Positions 47,008-55,713 of a stretch of DNA of 64,000 nucleotides are shown here, in pieces. The stretch's first letter is position 1, and every line of letters starts with the position of its first letter. The translations under genes were made by a program, and so were the position numbers. The notes below the pieces were generated by a model. It saw only the letters and a list, made by a program, of their open reading frames with translations, was not told the origin of the DNA and searched no databases. Source of the stretch: Microlunatus panaciterrae (GTDB lineage Bacteria; Actinomycetota; Actinomycetes; Propionibacteriales; Propionibacteriaceae). Where the stretch lies: assembly GCF_016907535.1 (NCBI RefSeq), contig NZ_JAFBCF010000001.1:806001-870000 (forward strand), written 5' to 3'.

Positions 47008-48381
47008 CTAGCGTCGCGTCGCGGCGTGCGAGGCGGTCCGTTCCTGGACCGCGACCGAGGCTGCTCGCCAGTGCCGCTGGCTGATGGTGGCGATCAGCGC
47101 GGCAGACGCCACGCCGATGGCGGCACCGCCGAAGGACCAGTTCAGGCCGTGGAAGTCGATCAGCACCCCGGCAAGAGCGGTGCCGGCCGCAGCGCCGGTG
47201 GTGTTGGAGGCGGACAGCAGCGCCTGCGCCTCGTTGAGACGGTGCTGCGGGGCGAGATGGTCGAGCAGGTTCTGCTGCATGATCAGAGTCGGGGCGATCG
47301 TCACGCCGGTGACGAAGAGCAACGGCATCAGCACCCACAGCGACAGATGCGGTATGCCGATCAGCAGCGCCATCACCCCCAGCAGGACAGCGAAGAGCCC
47401 CAACAGCACGGGTACCGCCCTGCGCTCCTCGAAGCGCCAGGCCCGGGCACCGAAGGCCAGCCCGCCGATGGCACTGCCGCCCGCGATCGCGGCGAACAGC
47501 AGGCCGACCCGCTGGGTGCCGCCGAGCAGTTCCCCAGCCGTGGCCGCCATCGAGGTGTCGAGCTGGCCGAACCCCACACTGAGGGCGATCATCACGAACA
47601 GCACGGCGGCGACTCCGGTGGCGGCCAGTGCGGACCGCTCGCCCCGGTGCGGCGGGAACGTCGCGGTCTCCGGATCGCCCTGGCCGGGATGCACGGGCCG
47701 GCACTGGCGGGCCGCATCGGTGCGACAGTACGCGATGCCGCCACCGGCCATCAGGCCTGCCGTGACCAGCAGTGGGATCACCGGCACCGAGAACGCGAGC
47801 AGGGCGGACAGCAGCAGCGGTCCGCCGACGAAGATGAGCTCCACCGAGGTGGCGTCCAACGCGAAGGCGACCCGCCGCGAGGCAGGGTCGGGGAAGACCA
47901 CCCGCCAGGCCGCCCGCATGGCCGGGCTCATCGGCGGAAAGCTGAGTCCGGCCAGGGCGGCCAGCACGACGAGCAGCGCGATCGGACCGCCGAGGACGGT
48001 GGCCAGTGCCAAGGACACCAGCAGCGTCGCGCTGGCGGTCGACGTCGGCAGCAGCACTCTGGTCTGGCCGAACCGGTCCATCAGCCGACCCCAGACGGGG
48101 GTGCCGGCAGCGGAACCGACCGCGAACGCACCGGTCACCAGACCCGCGATGCTGTAGGCGCCACGCTCCTGCTGGACCAGCAGCAGGATTCCGATCGGTG
48201 CCATCGCGATCGGCAGCCGGGCGATGGTGGCGGCGATGAACGGCCGTGCGGCCGGGCCGTACCGAAGAAGCCGCAGGTAGGCGCGAACGCCGGTACCGAT
48301 CACATCGCCGCCCACCAGAACGCTCCGTTCACCACAAGCCGTGACTCGGTCCGGTGACGTTGTGCCGCTCTTCCGGACCAT
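47008..48381 (-). CDS. MFS transporter
   Basis: A 457-residue major facilitator with twelve predicted helices in two halves separated by a charged, cysteine-containing loop near residues 215-245 (CRTDAARQCRPVHPGQGDPE). The first half has the MFS loop 2-3 signature GTPVWGRLMDRFGQTRVL. Substrate is unknown; sugar or drug efflux are both plausible. TAGCAT lies nine bases before the ATG at 48381, which fits a nearly leaderless message; a GTG about 63 bases further in is an alternative start. Confidence 0.82.
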   Translation of the reverse strand: MVRKSGTTSPDRVTACGERSVLVGGDVIGTGVRAYLRLLRYGPAARPFIAATIARLPIAMAPIGILLLVQQERGAYSIAGLVTGAFAVGSAAGTPVWGRLMDRFGQTRVLLPTSTASATLLVSLALATVLGGPIALLVVLAALAGLSFPPMSPAMRAAWRVVFPDPASRRVAFALDATSVELIFVGGPLLLSALLAFSVPVIPLLVTAGLMAGGGIAYCRTDAARQCRPVHPGQGDPETATFPPHRGERSALAATGVAAVLFVMIALSVGFGQLDTSMAATAGELLGGTQRVGLLFAAIAGGSAIGGLAFGARAWRFEERRAVPVLLGLFAVLLGVMALLIGIPHLSLWVLMPLLFVTGVTIAPTLIMQQNLLDHLAPQHRLNEAQALLSASNTTGAAAGTALAGVLIDFHGLNWSFGGAAIGVASAALIATISQRHWRAASVAVQERTASHAATRR

Positions 48382-48390
48382 GAGCCACCG

Positions 48391-48396
48391 ATGCTA
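48391..48396 (-). promoter_or_regulatory. -10 (TAGCAT) of the MFS gene
   Basis: On the minus strand TAGCAT is followed by nine bases and then the ATG, predicting a leader of two or three bases. Confidence 0.35.
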
Positions 48397-48426
48397 TCGC
48401 CCACCAGCGTGCCGGAGGTGCACCGC

Positions 48427-50508
48427 TCACCTGTGCACACCCTCGACCGGGCGCCGCTCCTCCCGCGCACCGGACGCTGCGCGAGCCGGCGCGTCAGTAC
48501 GACCCAGCCGCAGATCGAGACGGCGCAGCCACTGGGCGTTCAACGCCACGACGACGGTGGAGAGCGACATCAGCATGGCTCCGACGGCCATCGGCAGGAC
48601 GAACCCGACCGGGGCCAACACACCCGCGGCCAACGGGACGGCCACCAGGTTGTACCCGGCAGCCCACCACAGGTTCTGCTTCATCTTGCGATAGCTGGCA
48701 TGCGACAGGTCCAGGACCGAGAGCACCGATCTAGGGTCGTCACTGGCCAGGACGACGCCTGCGGAAGCGATGGCGACGTCGGTGCCGGCGCCGATCGCGA
48801 TCCCGACATCCGCCTGGGCCAGCGCGGGAGCGTCGTTCACCCCGTCACCCACCATTGCCACGGTGGTCCCGGAGCGTTGCAGCTCGGCCACCTTGGCGCC
48901 CTTGTCCTCGGGACGCACCTGGGCGAACACGAGGTCGATGTCCAGCTCCGCCGCGACGGCCCGGGCCACCTGCTCGGCGTCACCGGTGATCATGGCCACC
49001 TGGAGGCCGCGCTGGTGGAGCTGTCTGACCGCCTGCCGCGACTCCTCCCGCACCTCGTCGGCCAGGCCGAGTGCACCGACCACCCGGTCCTCCTCCAGCA
49101 GGTGCAGGATGATGGCGCCGTCAGCCTTCCATCGCTCGCTGTCCGGCAGCGGGGCCAGGTCGGCCGACTCCAGCAGTCGCGGGCCGCCGATCCGGTACGT
49201 GCTGCCCTCGACGCTCGCTCGGACCCCCAGCCCGGCCCGGGCCGAGAAGTCCTCGGCTTTGGGGATGGCCAGCCGACGCCGAGTCGCCTCGGCGACGATC
49301 GCCCGCGCGAGCGGATGCTCGGAGTCGCTCTCGACCGCGGCCGCCACCGCCAGTAGCCGATCCGGGTCCCAACCTTCGCTCGTAGCGACCCTGGTGACGG
49401 CCGGCTCCCCCTTGGTCAGGGTTCCGGTCTTGTCGAACAGCACCGCCCCGACCGTGCGCATCTGCTCCAGGGCCATCCTGTCCTTGATCAGCACACCGGC
49501 CTTGGCGGCCCGTTCGGTGCTGATCGCGACGACCAGCGGAATCGCCAGGCCCAGGGCGTGCGGGCAGGCGATCACCAGCACGGTGATGGTGCGGATCAGC
49601 GCACTCTCCGGGCTGCCGACCAGGAGCCAGACGGTCAGGGTGACCGCGGCCGCGACCAGGGCGTACCAGAAGAGCCATGCCGCGGCCCGGTCGGCGAGTC
49701 GCTGGGCCCGTGACGACGAGCTCTGCGCCTGAGCCACTAGCCGTTGGATCCCGGCCAGGGCGGTGGCATCGCCGACAGCGGTGACCCGCACCCGGAGAGC
49801 CGAGTCGGTGGAGACGGTGCCGGCGACCACGGTGTCGCCGCGACCGCGGTGCACCGGGAGGGACTCGCCGCTGATCATGGACTCGTCCACCTCCGCACTG
49901 CCCTCGACGATCTCGCCGTCGGCCGGGACCCGCCCCCCGGGCCGGATGACCACCACGTCTCCCAGCTGCAGATCGGCCGGCGCGACGGTGATCAGCTCGT
50001 CGCCGTCGAGCTTCTCGGCCTCATCAGGCAACAGGGCCGCAAGCGAGTCCAGCGCCGAGGTGGTCTGCGCCAGCGCCCGCATCTCGATCCAGTGACCGAG
50101 CAGCATGATCACCACCAGCAGAGCCAGCTCCCACCAGAAGTTCAGCTCGTGGTGCAGCATCCCCAGGCTGGCGCCCCAGGACGAGACGAAGGCGACGGTG
50201 ATGGCCAGCGAGATCAGGAGCATCATCCCCGGCCGGCGGTTCCGCAGCTCCTCCAGTGCGCCAGCCAGAAAGGGGCGACCTCCGACCAGGAAGATGCCAC
50301 TGCCGAGGATGGGGGCGATCCAGTCGAGTGCTGCGTTGGCGGGCAGCGGGTAGCCGACCAACGCGGCGAACATCGGGTTCAGGAACACCACCGGCACCGC
50401 CAGCACCAGCATGACCCAGAACAGCCGTCGGAACTGGGCCACGTGGTCGGCGTGGTCGTGGTGCTGGTGCTGACCGTGCGCGGCCAGCTGCTCATGCTGT
50501 GCGTTCAT
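48427..50508 (-). CDS. Copper-exporting P-type ATPase (CopB-type)
   Basis: A 693-residue P1B heavy-metal ATPase that pumps copper or silver out of the cell. The N-terminus is His-rich (QHEQLAAHGQHQHHDHADH). The intramembrane metal motif is CPH (VIACPHALGLAIP), which with the His-rich tail marks the CopB subgroup rather than CPC-type CopA. Catalytic motifs are present: SGES actuator, DKTGT phosphorylation, HP (SEHPLARA) and GDGVNDAP. The ATG at 50508 is chosen because a TATGAT -10 lies seven bases upstream. Expression appears controlled by a CsoR-like operator in the promoter. No metallochaperone or csoR gene is nearby. Confidence 0.93.
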   Translation of the reverse strand: MNAQHEQLAAHGQHQHHDHADHVAQFRRLFWVMLVLAVPVVFLNPMFAALVGYPLPANAALDWIAPILGSGIFLVGGRPFLAGALEELRNRRPGMMLLISLAITVAFVSSWGASLGMLHHELNFWWELALLVVIMLLGHWIEMRALAQTTSALDSLAALLPDEAEKLDGDELITVAPADLQLGDVVVIRPGGRVPADGEIVEGSAEVDESMISGESLPVHRGRGDTVVAGTVSTDSALRVRVTAVGDATALAGIQRLVAQAQSSSSRAQRLADRAAAWLFWYALVAAAVTLTVWLLVGSPESALIRTITVLVIACPHALGLAIPLVVAISTERAAKAGVLIKDRMALEQMRTVGAVLFDKTGTLTKGEPAVTRVATSEGWDPDRLLAVAAAVESDSEHPLARAIVAEATRRRLAIPKAEDFSARAGLGVRASVEGSTYRIGGPRLLESADLAPLPDSERWKADGAIILHLLEEDRVVGALGLADEVREESRQAVRQLHQRGLQVAMITGDAEQVARAVAAELDIDLVFAQVRPEDKGAKVAELQRSGTTVAMVGDGVNDAPALAQADVGIAIGAGTDVAIASAGVVLASDDPRSVLSVLDLSHASYRKMKQNLWWAAGYNLVAVPLAAGVLAPVGFVLPMAVGAMLMSLSTVVVALNAQWLRRLDLRLGRTDAPARAASGAREERRPVEGVHR

Positions 50509-50515
50509 GTCTCGG

Positions 50516-50544
50516 ATCATATACCCCATGGGGGTATGCAACAA
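50516..50544 (-). promoter_or_regulatory. Promoter of copB
   Basis: On the minus strand TTGTTG (50544-50539) and TATGAT (50521-50516) are separated by 17 bases. The start codon at 50508 follows seven bases after the -10, so the message is predicted to be leaderless. Confidence 0.6.
50521..50537. promoter_or_regulatory. CsoR-like operator in the copB promoter spacer
   Basis: A perfect palindrome ATACCCCATGGGGGTAT on the plus strand (arms ATACCCC and its complement around a 3-base core on the minus strand) matches the TATACCC-GGGTATA type recognised by CsoR copper repressors. It fills the 17-bp spacer between -35 and -10, ideal for blocking RNA polymerase until Cu(I) binds the repressor. Confidence 0.75.
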
Positions 50545-50567
50545 GAGCGGTGAGGGGTTGGTTTTGT

Positions 50568-50657
50568 GCCCTTCGACGGGCTCAGGGCGCGGGGATCCCA
50601 GCTCAGGGCGCGGCCCTTCGACCGGCTCAGGGCGCGGGATCAGAGCTCAGGGCACGG
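50568..50657. repeat. REP-like repeat cluster 2
   Basis: Two nearly complete units occur at 50568-50590 and 50613-50635 (variants with GACGGG and GACCGG in the middle), each followed by a half unit GCTCAGGGC (50600-50614 and 50642-50657). The cluster lies between the copB promoter and a terminator hairpin. Confidence 0.7.
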
Positions 50658-50674
50658 CCCCGAAAGCGCCGAAC

Positions 50675-50711
50675 GGCCAGGAGCCGCAGGGAATGCCTGC
50701 TGCTCCTGGCC
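50675..50711. terminator. Terminator hairpin after the Gfo/Idh gene
   Basis: Ten-base arms GGCCAGGAGC (50675-50684) and GCTCCTGGCC (50702-50711) plus an inner GCAGG/CCTGC pair around GAATG form a strong stem. It is 31 bp beyond the stop of the minus-strand oxidoreductase gene. No T-run follows. Confidence 0.6.
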
Positions 50712-50742
50712 GCGTGGATGACCTGGTCTGTACCTCTCGCGA

Positions 50743-51936
50743 CTACTGCGGTCCCGGACCGTAGTCGGGGATGGGCAGCCGGACGCCGCCCTGCAGTGCC
50801 GACTCCATGGCGATGATGCCGGGCATGGTGAACCGCGCCGCAGTCCAGGCGTTCACCGGCGGCTGCTTGCCGGTGGTCACGGCGCGGACGAAGTCGTCGG
50901 CCAGGAAGTGGTGTGATCCCTCATGGCCGTTCTTCGCCCCTTCGAACTCCTTCGGCAGCCGGCTGCGGTCGTGAACCTTGGCGGTCCCCGACCGGAAGCT
51001 GTGCACCAGCGCGGGATCGATTCCGGCCAGGTCGTCGGGATCCGAGGCGGCCTGCCCTTCGGTGGTGTGGAAGAGGTCGCTGATGTCCCTGATGCCGGTG
51101 CGGTCGCTGTAGGCGGCGCCGGTCGAGGTCTGCTCCATCACTGCGTCGGTGCCGTAGAACCGGAACCGGGACTCGTGGATGCCGCCCGGATGGCCGACCC
51201 GACGGAACTCGTTGGTCCGCATGATGCCGCCGTCGGCGAGCTCGAAGTGGGCGCTCATGTTGGAGAAGTCATTGTTGAACATGGACACCTCCTTGTCGAA
51301 CACGCCGTCACCGCGGTCGTCGACGACGCCGATGCAGCTCACGCTGACGGCGTGGCTTGGCACAGCGCCGAGCACTCCACCGACGGCATGGGTCGGGTAG
51401 AGCATGGGAGGGTAGCTGGCCGTCTTCTTCCAGTCCTCACCGCCGCTGTACTGGTACGCGGCGTAGAAGCCGTTGTCCATGTCATGGACGTAGTCACCCT
51501 CGGAGTAGAACACCCGACCGAAGTCGCCCGCGGCGATCCGCTCCCGGGCCCAGACCACCGCCGGGTTGTAGTAGCTGGTCTCCCCCATCATGTAGATGAG
51601 GCCGGTCTCCTCCACCTTGGCGATGATCTTCTCGATCTCGTCCTGCCGCATCGACATCGGCACCGCCGAGTAGACGTTCTTGCCGGCATCGAGGGCCTTG
51701 AGCACGTGCTCGCCGTGGCTCCAGCGCTGGGTCATCACCGCCACCGAGTCGACGTCCGAGGCGAGCAGCTCGTCCAGGTCGGCGAAGGTGCCGGCCATGT
51801 TGTACTTCTGGCGGTGCTGCTCGGCGCGCTCGGGCAGCACGTCGGTGGCGTACACAGCCTCCACATCGGGATGGAGCTGCCACAGCGCGATGAAACTTCC
51901 GGCGAACTGTCCGGTGCCTACGACGCCGATCTTCAT
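50743..51936 (-). CDS. Gfo/Idh/MocA-family oxidoreductase
   Basis: A 397-residue NAD(P)-dependent sugar or inositol dehydrogenase-type protein. The Rossmann motif is in MKIGVVGTGQFAGSFIALWQ; the typical second segment is VTQRWSHGEHVLKALDAGKNVYSAVPMS, where Lys of the EKP motif is replaced (SAVPMSM), so the catalytic Lys may be missing and hydride chemistry should be viewed with care. The ATG at 51936 has AAAGGGA upstream. Upstream sequence carries a dyad and direct repeat that may be regulatory. The neighbours are carbohydrate genes. Confidence 0.88.
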   Translation of the reverse strand: MKIGVVGTGQFAGSFIALWQLHPDVEAVYATDVLPERAEQHRQKYNMAGTFADLDELLASDVDSVAVMTQRWSHGEHVLKALDAGKNVYSAVPMSMRQDEIEKIIAKVEETGLIYMMGETSYYNPAVVWARERIAAGDFGRVFYSEGDYVHDMDNGFYAAYQYSGGEDWKKTASYPPMLYPTHAVGGVLGAVPSHAVSVSCIGVVDDRGDGVFDKEVSMFNNDFSNMSAHFELADGGIMRTNEFRRVGHPGGIHESRFRFYGTDAVMEQTSTGAAYSDRTGIRDISDLFHTTEGQAASDPDDLAGIDPALVHSFRSGTAKVHDRSRLPKEFEGAKNGHEGSHHFLADDFVRAVTTGKQPPVNAWTAARFTMPGIIAMESALQGGVRLPIPDYGPGPQ

Positions 51937-51981
51937 AGTGGTCCCTTTGCTGGGTTGGGGATTGGGTTTGCTTCGCCGCAA

Positions 51982-51987
51982 AGCATA
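51982..51987 (-). promoter_or_regulatory. Candidate -10 (TATGCT) of the Gfo/Idh gene
   Basis: TATGCT on the minus strand lies 45 bases before the ATG at 51936. The -35 is not convincing. This gap (51937-52145) also holds the dyad at 52054-52078. Confidence 0.3.
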
Positions 51988-52053
51988 GCGACGGTCACCG
52001 CCGACGCGTGAGCCCTGTTTCAGCAGGTGGAGGCGCACCGGCGGCGACAGTAC

Positions 52054-52078
52054 GTGTGCGAGGACGCACTTCGCACAC
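52054..52078. promoter_or_regulatory. Dyad and direct repeat upstream of the Gfo/Idh gene
   Basis: Perfect eight-base arms GTGTGCGA (52054-52061) and TCGCACAC (52071-52078) flank nine bases. TGTGCGAGGACG from the left arm recurs at 52108-52119 as a direct repeat. The position, upstream of the oxidoreductase and downstream of the AraC gene, suits a regulator-binding site. Confidence 0.35.
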
Positions 52079-52145
52079 CGTGGTCGCACCTCACCCATGG
52101 TCGACCTTGTGCGAGGACGACGTTCCTGCGCGAAGTGGCCGGGAG

Positions 52146-53051
52146 TCAGCCGAGGTGCAGGGTGCCGCCGTTGGCTCGGAAGGTCAGCGGTGGCTGTCCG
52201 TACTGCCGGCGAAAGGCGGTGCTGAAGGGGCGGACCTCCGGGTAGCCGCAGCGCCTGGCCACCTCCGTCACTGTCGAGGACGAGTCCAGCAGCAGCTGGG
52301 CGGCTCGCTCCAGCCGGAGCCGACGCAGCGTGGCCATCACAGACACCCCCGTCTGCTGGCTGAACAGCCGCTCCGCGTGCCGCTCCGACAGATGCACCTC
52401 CGCGGCCACATCGCGTACGGTGATCGGCCGGCTCAGGTTGTCCAGCAGATAGCGTTCCATCGCCGCGACCACGAACGACCGCCGGTCGCTCCTGGTCCGG
52501 TCGACCTCAAGATCATCTTCGGCGGTGAAGGCGCGGGCGGTCTGGATGACCAGGGCCGCACCGAGCGCCTGGAGCATGGGCTGGTGCCCCGATCGCGGAC
52601 TGCGCGCCTCGTCGGCCAAGGCGGCGACCACCGCCGACAGGGTGCCGGTGTCAACCGACACCAGGGGCCGGTCCGTACGGGTCAGCCCGCTCCACCAGCC
52701 CGGCTGCGAGGGGCTGCTGCCCCGCTGCGGAGTACAGGTGAACCCCCAGAACGCGATACCGAGAGGGTCGCTGCGGCTGGAGATGATCTCGTGCACGTCA
52801 CCGGGGCGGGCCAGGAAGACCGAGCCGGCCCCGACGTCATGGTGCTGGTCAGCGACAGCGAACGAGCCCTCGCCCGCGTAGCCGAGACAGACCTCGAAGA
52901 ACGAGTGGGTGTGGGAGTAGTTGCGCCAGTAGACCGGCCGGAAGAAACCCCAGCTGAGGAAGTCGACACCGAAGCCGTCGACCTCGCAGGACTCGAGCCG
53001 CCCTGCGAGGTCGACGATGGCTCCGGCGCCGGAGACCAGGTCCAGCCTCAA
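52146..53051 (-). CDS. AraC-family transcriptional regulator 1
   Basis: A 301-residue regulator with an N-terminal cupin-like sugar-binding domain (about 30-140; YWRNYSHTHSFFEVCLGYAGEG and VFLARPGDVHEII) and a C-terminal double helix-turn-helix (about 195-295; ITVRDVAAEVHLSERHAERLF and STVTEVARRCGYPEVRPFSTAFRRQYG). Its ATG overlaps the upstream dioxygenase stop by four bases, so the two are coupled. It may control the dioxygenase operon or the downstream Gfo/Idh gene. Confidence 0.88.
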   Translation of the reverse strand: MRLDLVSGAGAIVDLAGRLESCEVDGFGVDFLSWGFFRPVYWRNYSHTHSFFEVCLGYAGEGSFAVADQHHDVGAGSVFLARPGDVHEIISSRSDPLGIAFWGFTCTPQRGSSPSQPGWWSGLTRTDRPLVSVDTGTLSAVVAALADEARSPRSGHQPMLQALGAALVIQTARAFTAEDDLEVDRTRSDRRSFVVAAMERYLLDNLSRPITVRDVAAEVHLSERHAERLFSQQTGVSVMATLRRLRLERAAQLLLDSSSTVTEVARRCGYPEVRPFSTAFRRQYGQPPLTFRANGGTLHLG

Positions 53052-53818
53052 ACGTTGCCCCTTCGACCGGTCGGGTCGATGCCGGCGAGCATCATGCCCT
53101 GGCCGAGAGAGTGGTTGTGGGCATCGGTCAGCGGCGGGTCGGCCGGGTCGCGGAACTGCACCAGCCAGGTGGTGCGGGCCTCGTTGCTGACGTTGACCCC
53201 GGACCCGTGCACCGTGAGATAGCTGAAGAACAGCACGTCACCGGCCTCGGCCGGCTGCGGCACCGAGTCGGAGAACGGGACATCGGTGAGGTGGAAGCTG
53301 CCGGCCGGGTCATGCTCGCGCGGGCCGGCGAGGTGGCTGCCGGGCACGATTCGGACGCAGCCCTTCTCCAGCGGTGCGTCGTCGAAGTGGAAGATGGCCG
53401 CGGCGACCCGATGGTAGGTGTGCGGGAAGAACGGGTGGTCCTGGTGCAACGGGAACGGCGAGCCGTTCTCCGGCGGCTTGACGAACAGCTTCGTGTGGTG
53501 GAGCTGCACATTGGGCACGCCCAGCACGGCCGAGGCGACGTCGGTGAAGCGCGGGTCGACCAGCAGCCGCGAGTAGGCCGCGTCGTAGAACTGCGCGTCA
53601 TGCAGATGCTTCAGCTGGGTGGCCTGGCCCATCGCCACCTCGGCGGCGGCTCCCCAGGTCGGATCGTCGTTGCGGTTCAGCATCGTCAGCAGGTCATGGC
53701 TGTGGGTCCGATAGTCCGCGGCCTCCTTCTTGCTGAGCAGGCCCTTGGCCAGCACGAATCCTTGCTGCTGGTACTCCAGCGCGTACTGTTCCAGCTGCGA
53801 TGTTGCCAGGGTGGTCAT
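53048..53818 (-). CDS. Phytanoyl-CoA dioxygenase-family protein 1
   Basis: A 256-residue Fe(II)/2-oxoglutarate oxygenase-like protein. The double-stranded beta-helix iron site is visible as H-Q-D in FPLHQDHPFFPH and a distal His in LTVHGSGVNVSNEART, with Arg for 2-oxoglutarate following. Members hydroxylate diverse small molecules and are common in sugar or secondary-metabolite clusters, so the substrate is open. GAAGGAAG lies about six bases before the ATG. It is the first gene of a two-gene operon with an AraC regulator. Confidence 0.85.
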   Translation of the reverse strand: MTTLATSQLEQYALEYQQQGFVLAKGLLSKKEAADYRTHSHDLLTMLNRNDDPTWGAAAEVAMGQATQLKHLHDAQFYDAAYSRLLVDPRFTDVASAVLGVPNVQLHHTKLFVKPPENGSPFPLHQDHPFFPHTYHRVAAAIFHFDDAPLEKGCVRIVPGSHLAGPREHDPAGSFHLTDVPFSDSVPQPAEAGDVLFFSYLTVHGSGVNVSNEARTTWLVQFRDPADPPLTDAHNHSLGQGMMLAGIDPTGRRGNV

Positions 53819-53902
53819 CTGACTTCCTTCAGTGTCGACATGGATGACGTTCGGTCGCTGTCCAATCTAGGAAATACCCTGCGGGGACTGGAAGGACCGT
53901 AG

Positions 53903-53939
53903 CGGACGCAGATGTTCGCAGGACGGACATCTGCGTCCG
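53903..53939. terminator. Terminator hairpin after AraC regulator 2
   Basis: Perfect 13-base arms, CGGACGCAGATGT (53903-53915) and its complement ACATCTGCGTCCG (53927-53939), enclose an 11-base loop. The hairpin begins 11 bases after the stop of the minus-strand AraC gene. It also lies upstream of the first dioxygenase gene. Confidence 0.65.
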
Positions 53940-53949
53940 AGTGTGGCCC

Positions 53950-54795
53950 TCAGACACTAGCTCGAAAGCGCGCCCGGTAGCTCGTCGGGCTGATCCCGTA
54001 GGCCTGCCTGAACCGGCGACTGGCGTAGTTGGCATCGGGCCAGCCGACGCGCTGGCCGATGTCGGTGACCGTACGGTCTGTCTGGATCAGCAGGACGGCG
54101 GCAAGCTCCGCCCGCACCTTGGCCAGCCAGGCCATCGGCGACGCTCCCAGCTGGGCGGTGAAGCGGCGGTGCAGGTGCGACACGGACACGTTCAGCTGAG
54201 TCGCCAGGACCGGCATCGACCAGGCAGCGGCCGGGTCGTCGGTCATCAGCTGGATCGCCCGGCGCACGATCGGCGAGATTGCAGCCGCGTGCCGGCCGCT
54301 GCTGAAGGTCAGACCGGCCAGCTCGCCCAGCGCGCATCCGAGCAGGCCGAGAGCCACGATGACTGAGGCCGCACCGGGCTCGGCCGGTCGGCGTTGCAGC
54401 TCGGCCAGCCAGCCGACCGTGCGGGCCAGCGCGTCCGCACCCAGCTGGTCGACCGAGGTCCCACCCTGGAGCAGGAACCGCGCCAGGTCGGGGAAGTCGA
54501 GCAGCCAGATCAGCTCCCGCCGCAGCAGCTCCGGGCCCAGATAGACGTTGATGATGTCGGCCCGGACGCAGTCGGTGTAACCGTGCCAGGCGCCAGGTCG
54601 CATCACCAGCACGGTCCCGGGCTTGAGCTGTTGCCGGCCGGCGCGGGTCACGTGCACCGCCGCCCCAGAGCCCAACACGGCCAGCTCGAGGAAGTCGTGG
54701 CTGTGCGTGGGGACCTCGCCATCGACCCGGTAGCGGTCGGCGGCGACGGGGTAGCCGGCAGCTCCGAACACCTCCGTACGGGTGAACTTGTCCAT
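53950..54795 (-). CDS. AraC-family transcriptional regulator 2
   Basis: A 281-residue regulator with an N-terminal cupin sensor (HSHDFLELAVLGSGAAVHVTRAG and VLVMRPGAWHGYTD) and the AraC DNA-binding domain at the C-terminus (MPVLATQLNVSVSHLHRRFTAQLGASPMAWLAKVRAE, here given as separate helices). The final segment YASRRFRQAYGISPTSYRARF is highly characteristic. The ATG at 54795 (MDKFTRTEV) gives the normal AraC length; ATG 54849 would add 18 residues. It is divergent from the second dioxygenase gene, its likely target. Confidence 0.88.
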   Translation of the reverse strand: MDKFTRTEVFGAAGYPVAADRYRVDGEVPTHSHDFLELAVLGSGAAVHVTRAGRQQLKPGTVLVMRPGAWHGYTDCVRADIINVYLGPELLRRELIWLLDFPDLARFLLQGGTSVDQLGADALARTVGWLAELQRRPAEPGAASVIVALGLLGCALGELAGLTFSSGRHAAAISPIVRRAIQLMTDDPAAAWSMPVLATQLNVSVSHLHRRFTAQLGASPMAWLAKVRAELAAVLLIQTDRTVTDIGQRVGWPDANYASRRFRQAYGISPTSYRARFRASV

Positions 54796-54944
54796 CTGTC
54801 GCGCCGTCCGTGATCTTGAAGAGTGCAGGATCGTGCTAGTTGACGTCATCCGAAGTCTAGTCTCCGTCGACCAACCGAGGCGACGATGGGACGGTGCTGG
54901 CCGCCGGCCGGACGACGCCCGACCACCCAACCGAGGATCAGACG

Positions 54945-55709
54945 ATGACCACCACCTCCGTTCCGACGATCACCCTCACTCCCGAGCAGGTCGACAGCTA
55001 CCGCACCAACGGTTTCCTGCACGTGCCGCAGGTGCTGAGCCCTGAGGAGGTCGAAACCTATCGGGAGGCGGCCGCTGTCGCCTACGACCAGCTGACATCG
55101 CTCGACCCGAGCAACACCATGTTCCGCCAGATCGTCCAGGTGTGGAAGTCCGACCCGACGCTGCGCGAGCTGGTGCTGCACAACGGTCTCGCCGCCATCG
55201 CCACCCAGCTGGCCGGCATCCCGCTTCGGCTGTGGCATGACCAGCTGTTGATCAAGAAGCCGCACAACCAGACACCGACCGAGTTCCACCAGGACGCGCC
55301 CTACTGGCCGCATGCGAACGCCAGGCACCAGCTGTCAGCCTGGATCGCCCTGGTGGACGTGCCGGTGGAGCGTGGTTGCATGACGTTCATCCCCGGCAGC
55401 CACAAGCGCACGGACCTCCGCGCCATCGACCTCACCGACAGCAGGGACCTCTTCACTGTCGCCCCTGACCTGGTCTACGAACCTCGGGTCACCGTGCCAC
55501 TGCGCGCCGGTGACTGCACATTCCACAACGGCTACCTGGCACACACGGCCAATTCGAACGACACCGACGAGTTCCGTTATGCACTGGTCAACATCTATGT
55601 CGACGCCGCTGCGACGTACAACGGCAAGAAGCACGTGTGCACCGATCCCTTCGACCTGGAGGTCGGTCGGCCGCTGCCCGACGACGAGTTCCCCCCGCTG
55701 CCCCGCTGA
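54945..55709 (+). CDS. Phytanoyl-CoA dioxygenase-family protein 2
   Basis: A 254-residue Fe(II)/2-oxoglutarate oxygenase-like protein with the iron site FHQDAPYWP, the distal His in FHNGYLAHTANSN and the Arg of FRYALVNIYVD. It opens with LTPEQVDSYRTNGFLHVPQVLSPEEV, the usual PhyH helix. GAGGAT lies seven bases before the ATG at 54945, deciding it over an upstream start. It is only distantly similar to dioxygenase 1, so the two probably act on different substrates. It is divergent from AraC regulator 2. Confidence 0.87.
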   Translation: MTTTSVPTITLTPEQVDSYRTNGFLHVPQVLSPEEVETYREAAAVAYDQLTSLDPSNTMFRQIVQVWKSDPTLRELVLHNGLAAIATQLAGIPLRLWHDQLLIKKPHNQTPTEFHQDAPYWPHANARHQLSAWIALVDVPVERGCMTFIPGSHKRTDLRAIDLTDSRDLFTVAPDLVYEPRVTVPLRAGDCTFHNGYLAHTANSNDTDEFRYALVNIYVDAAATYNGKKHVCTDPFDLEVGRPLPDDEFPPLPR

Positions 55710-55713
55710 CCAC

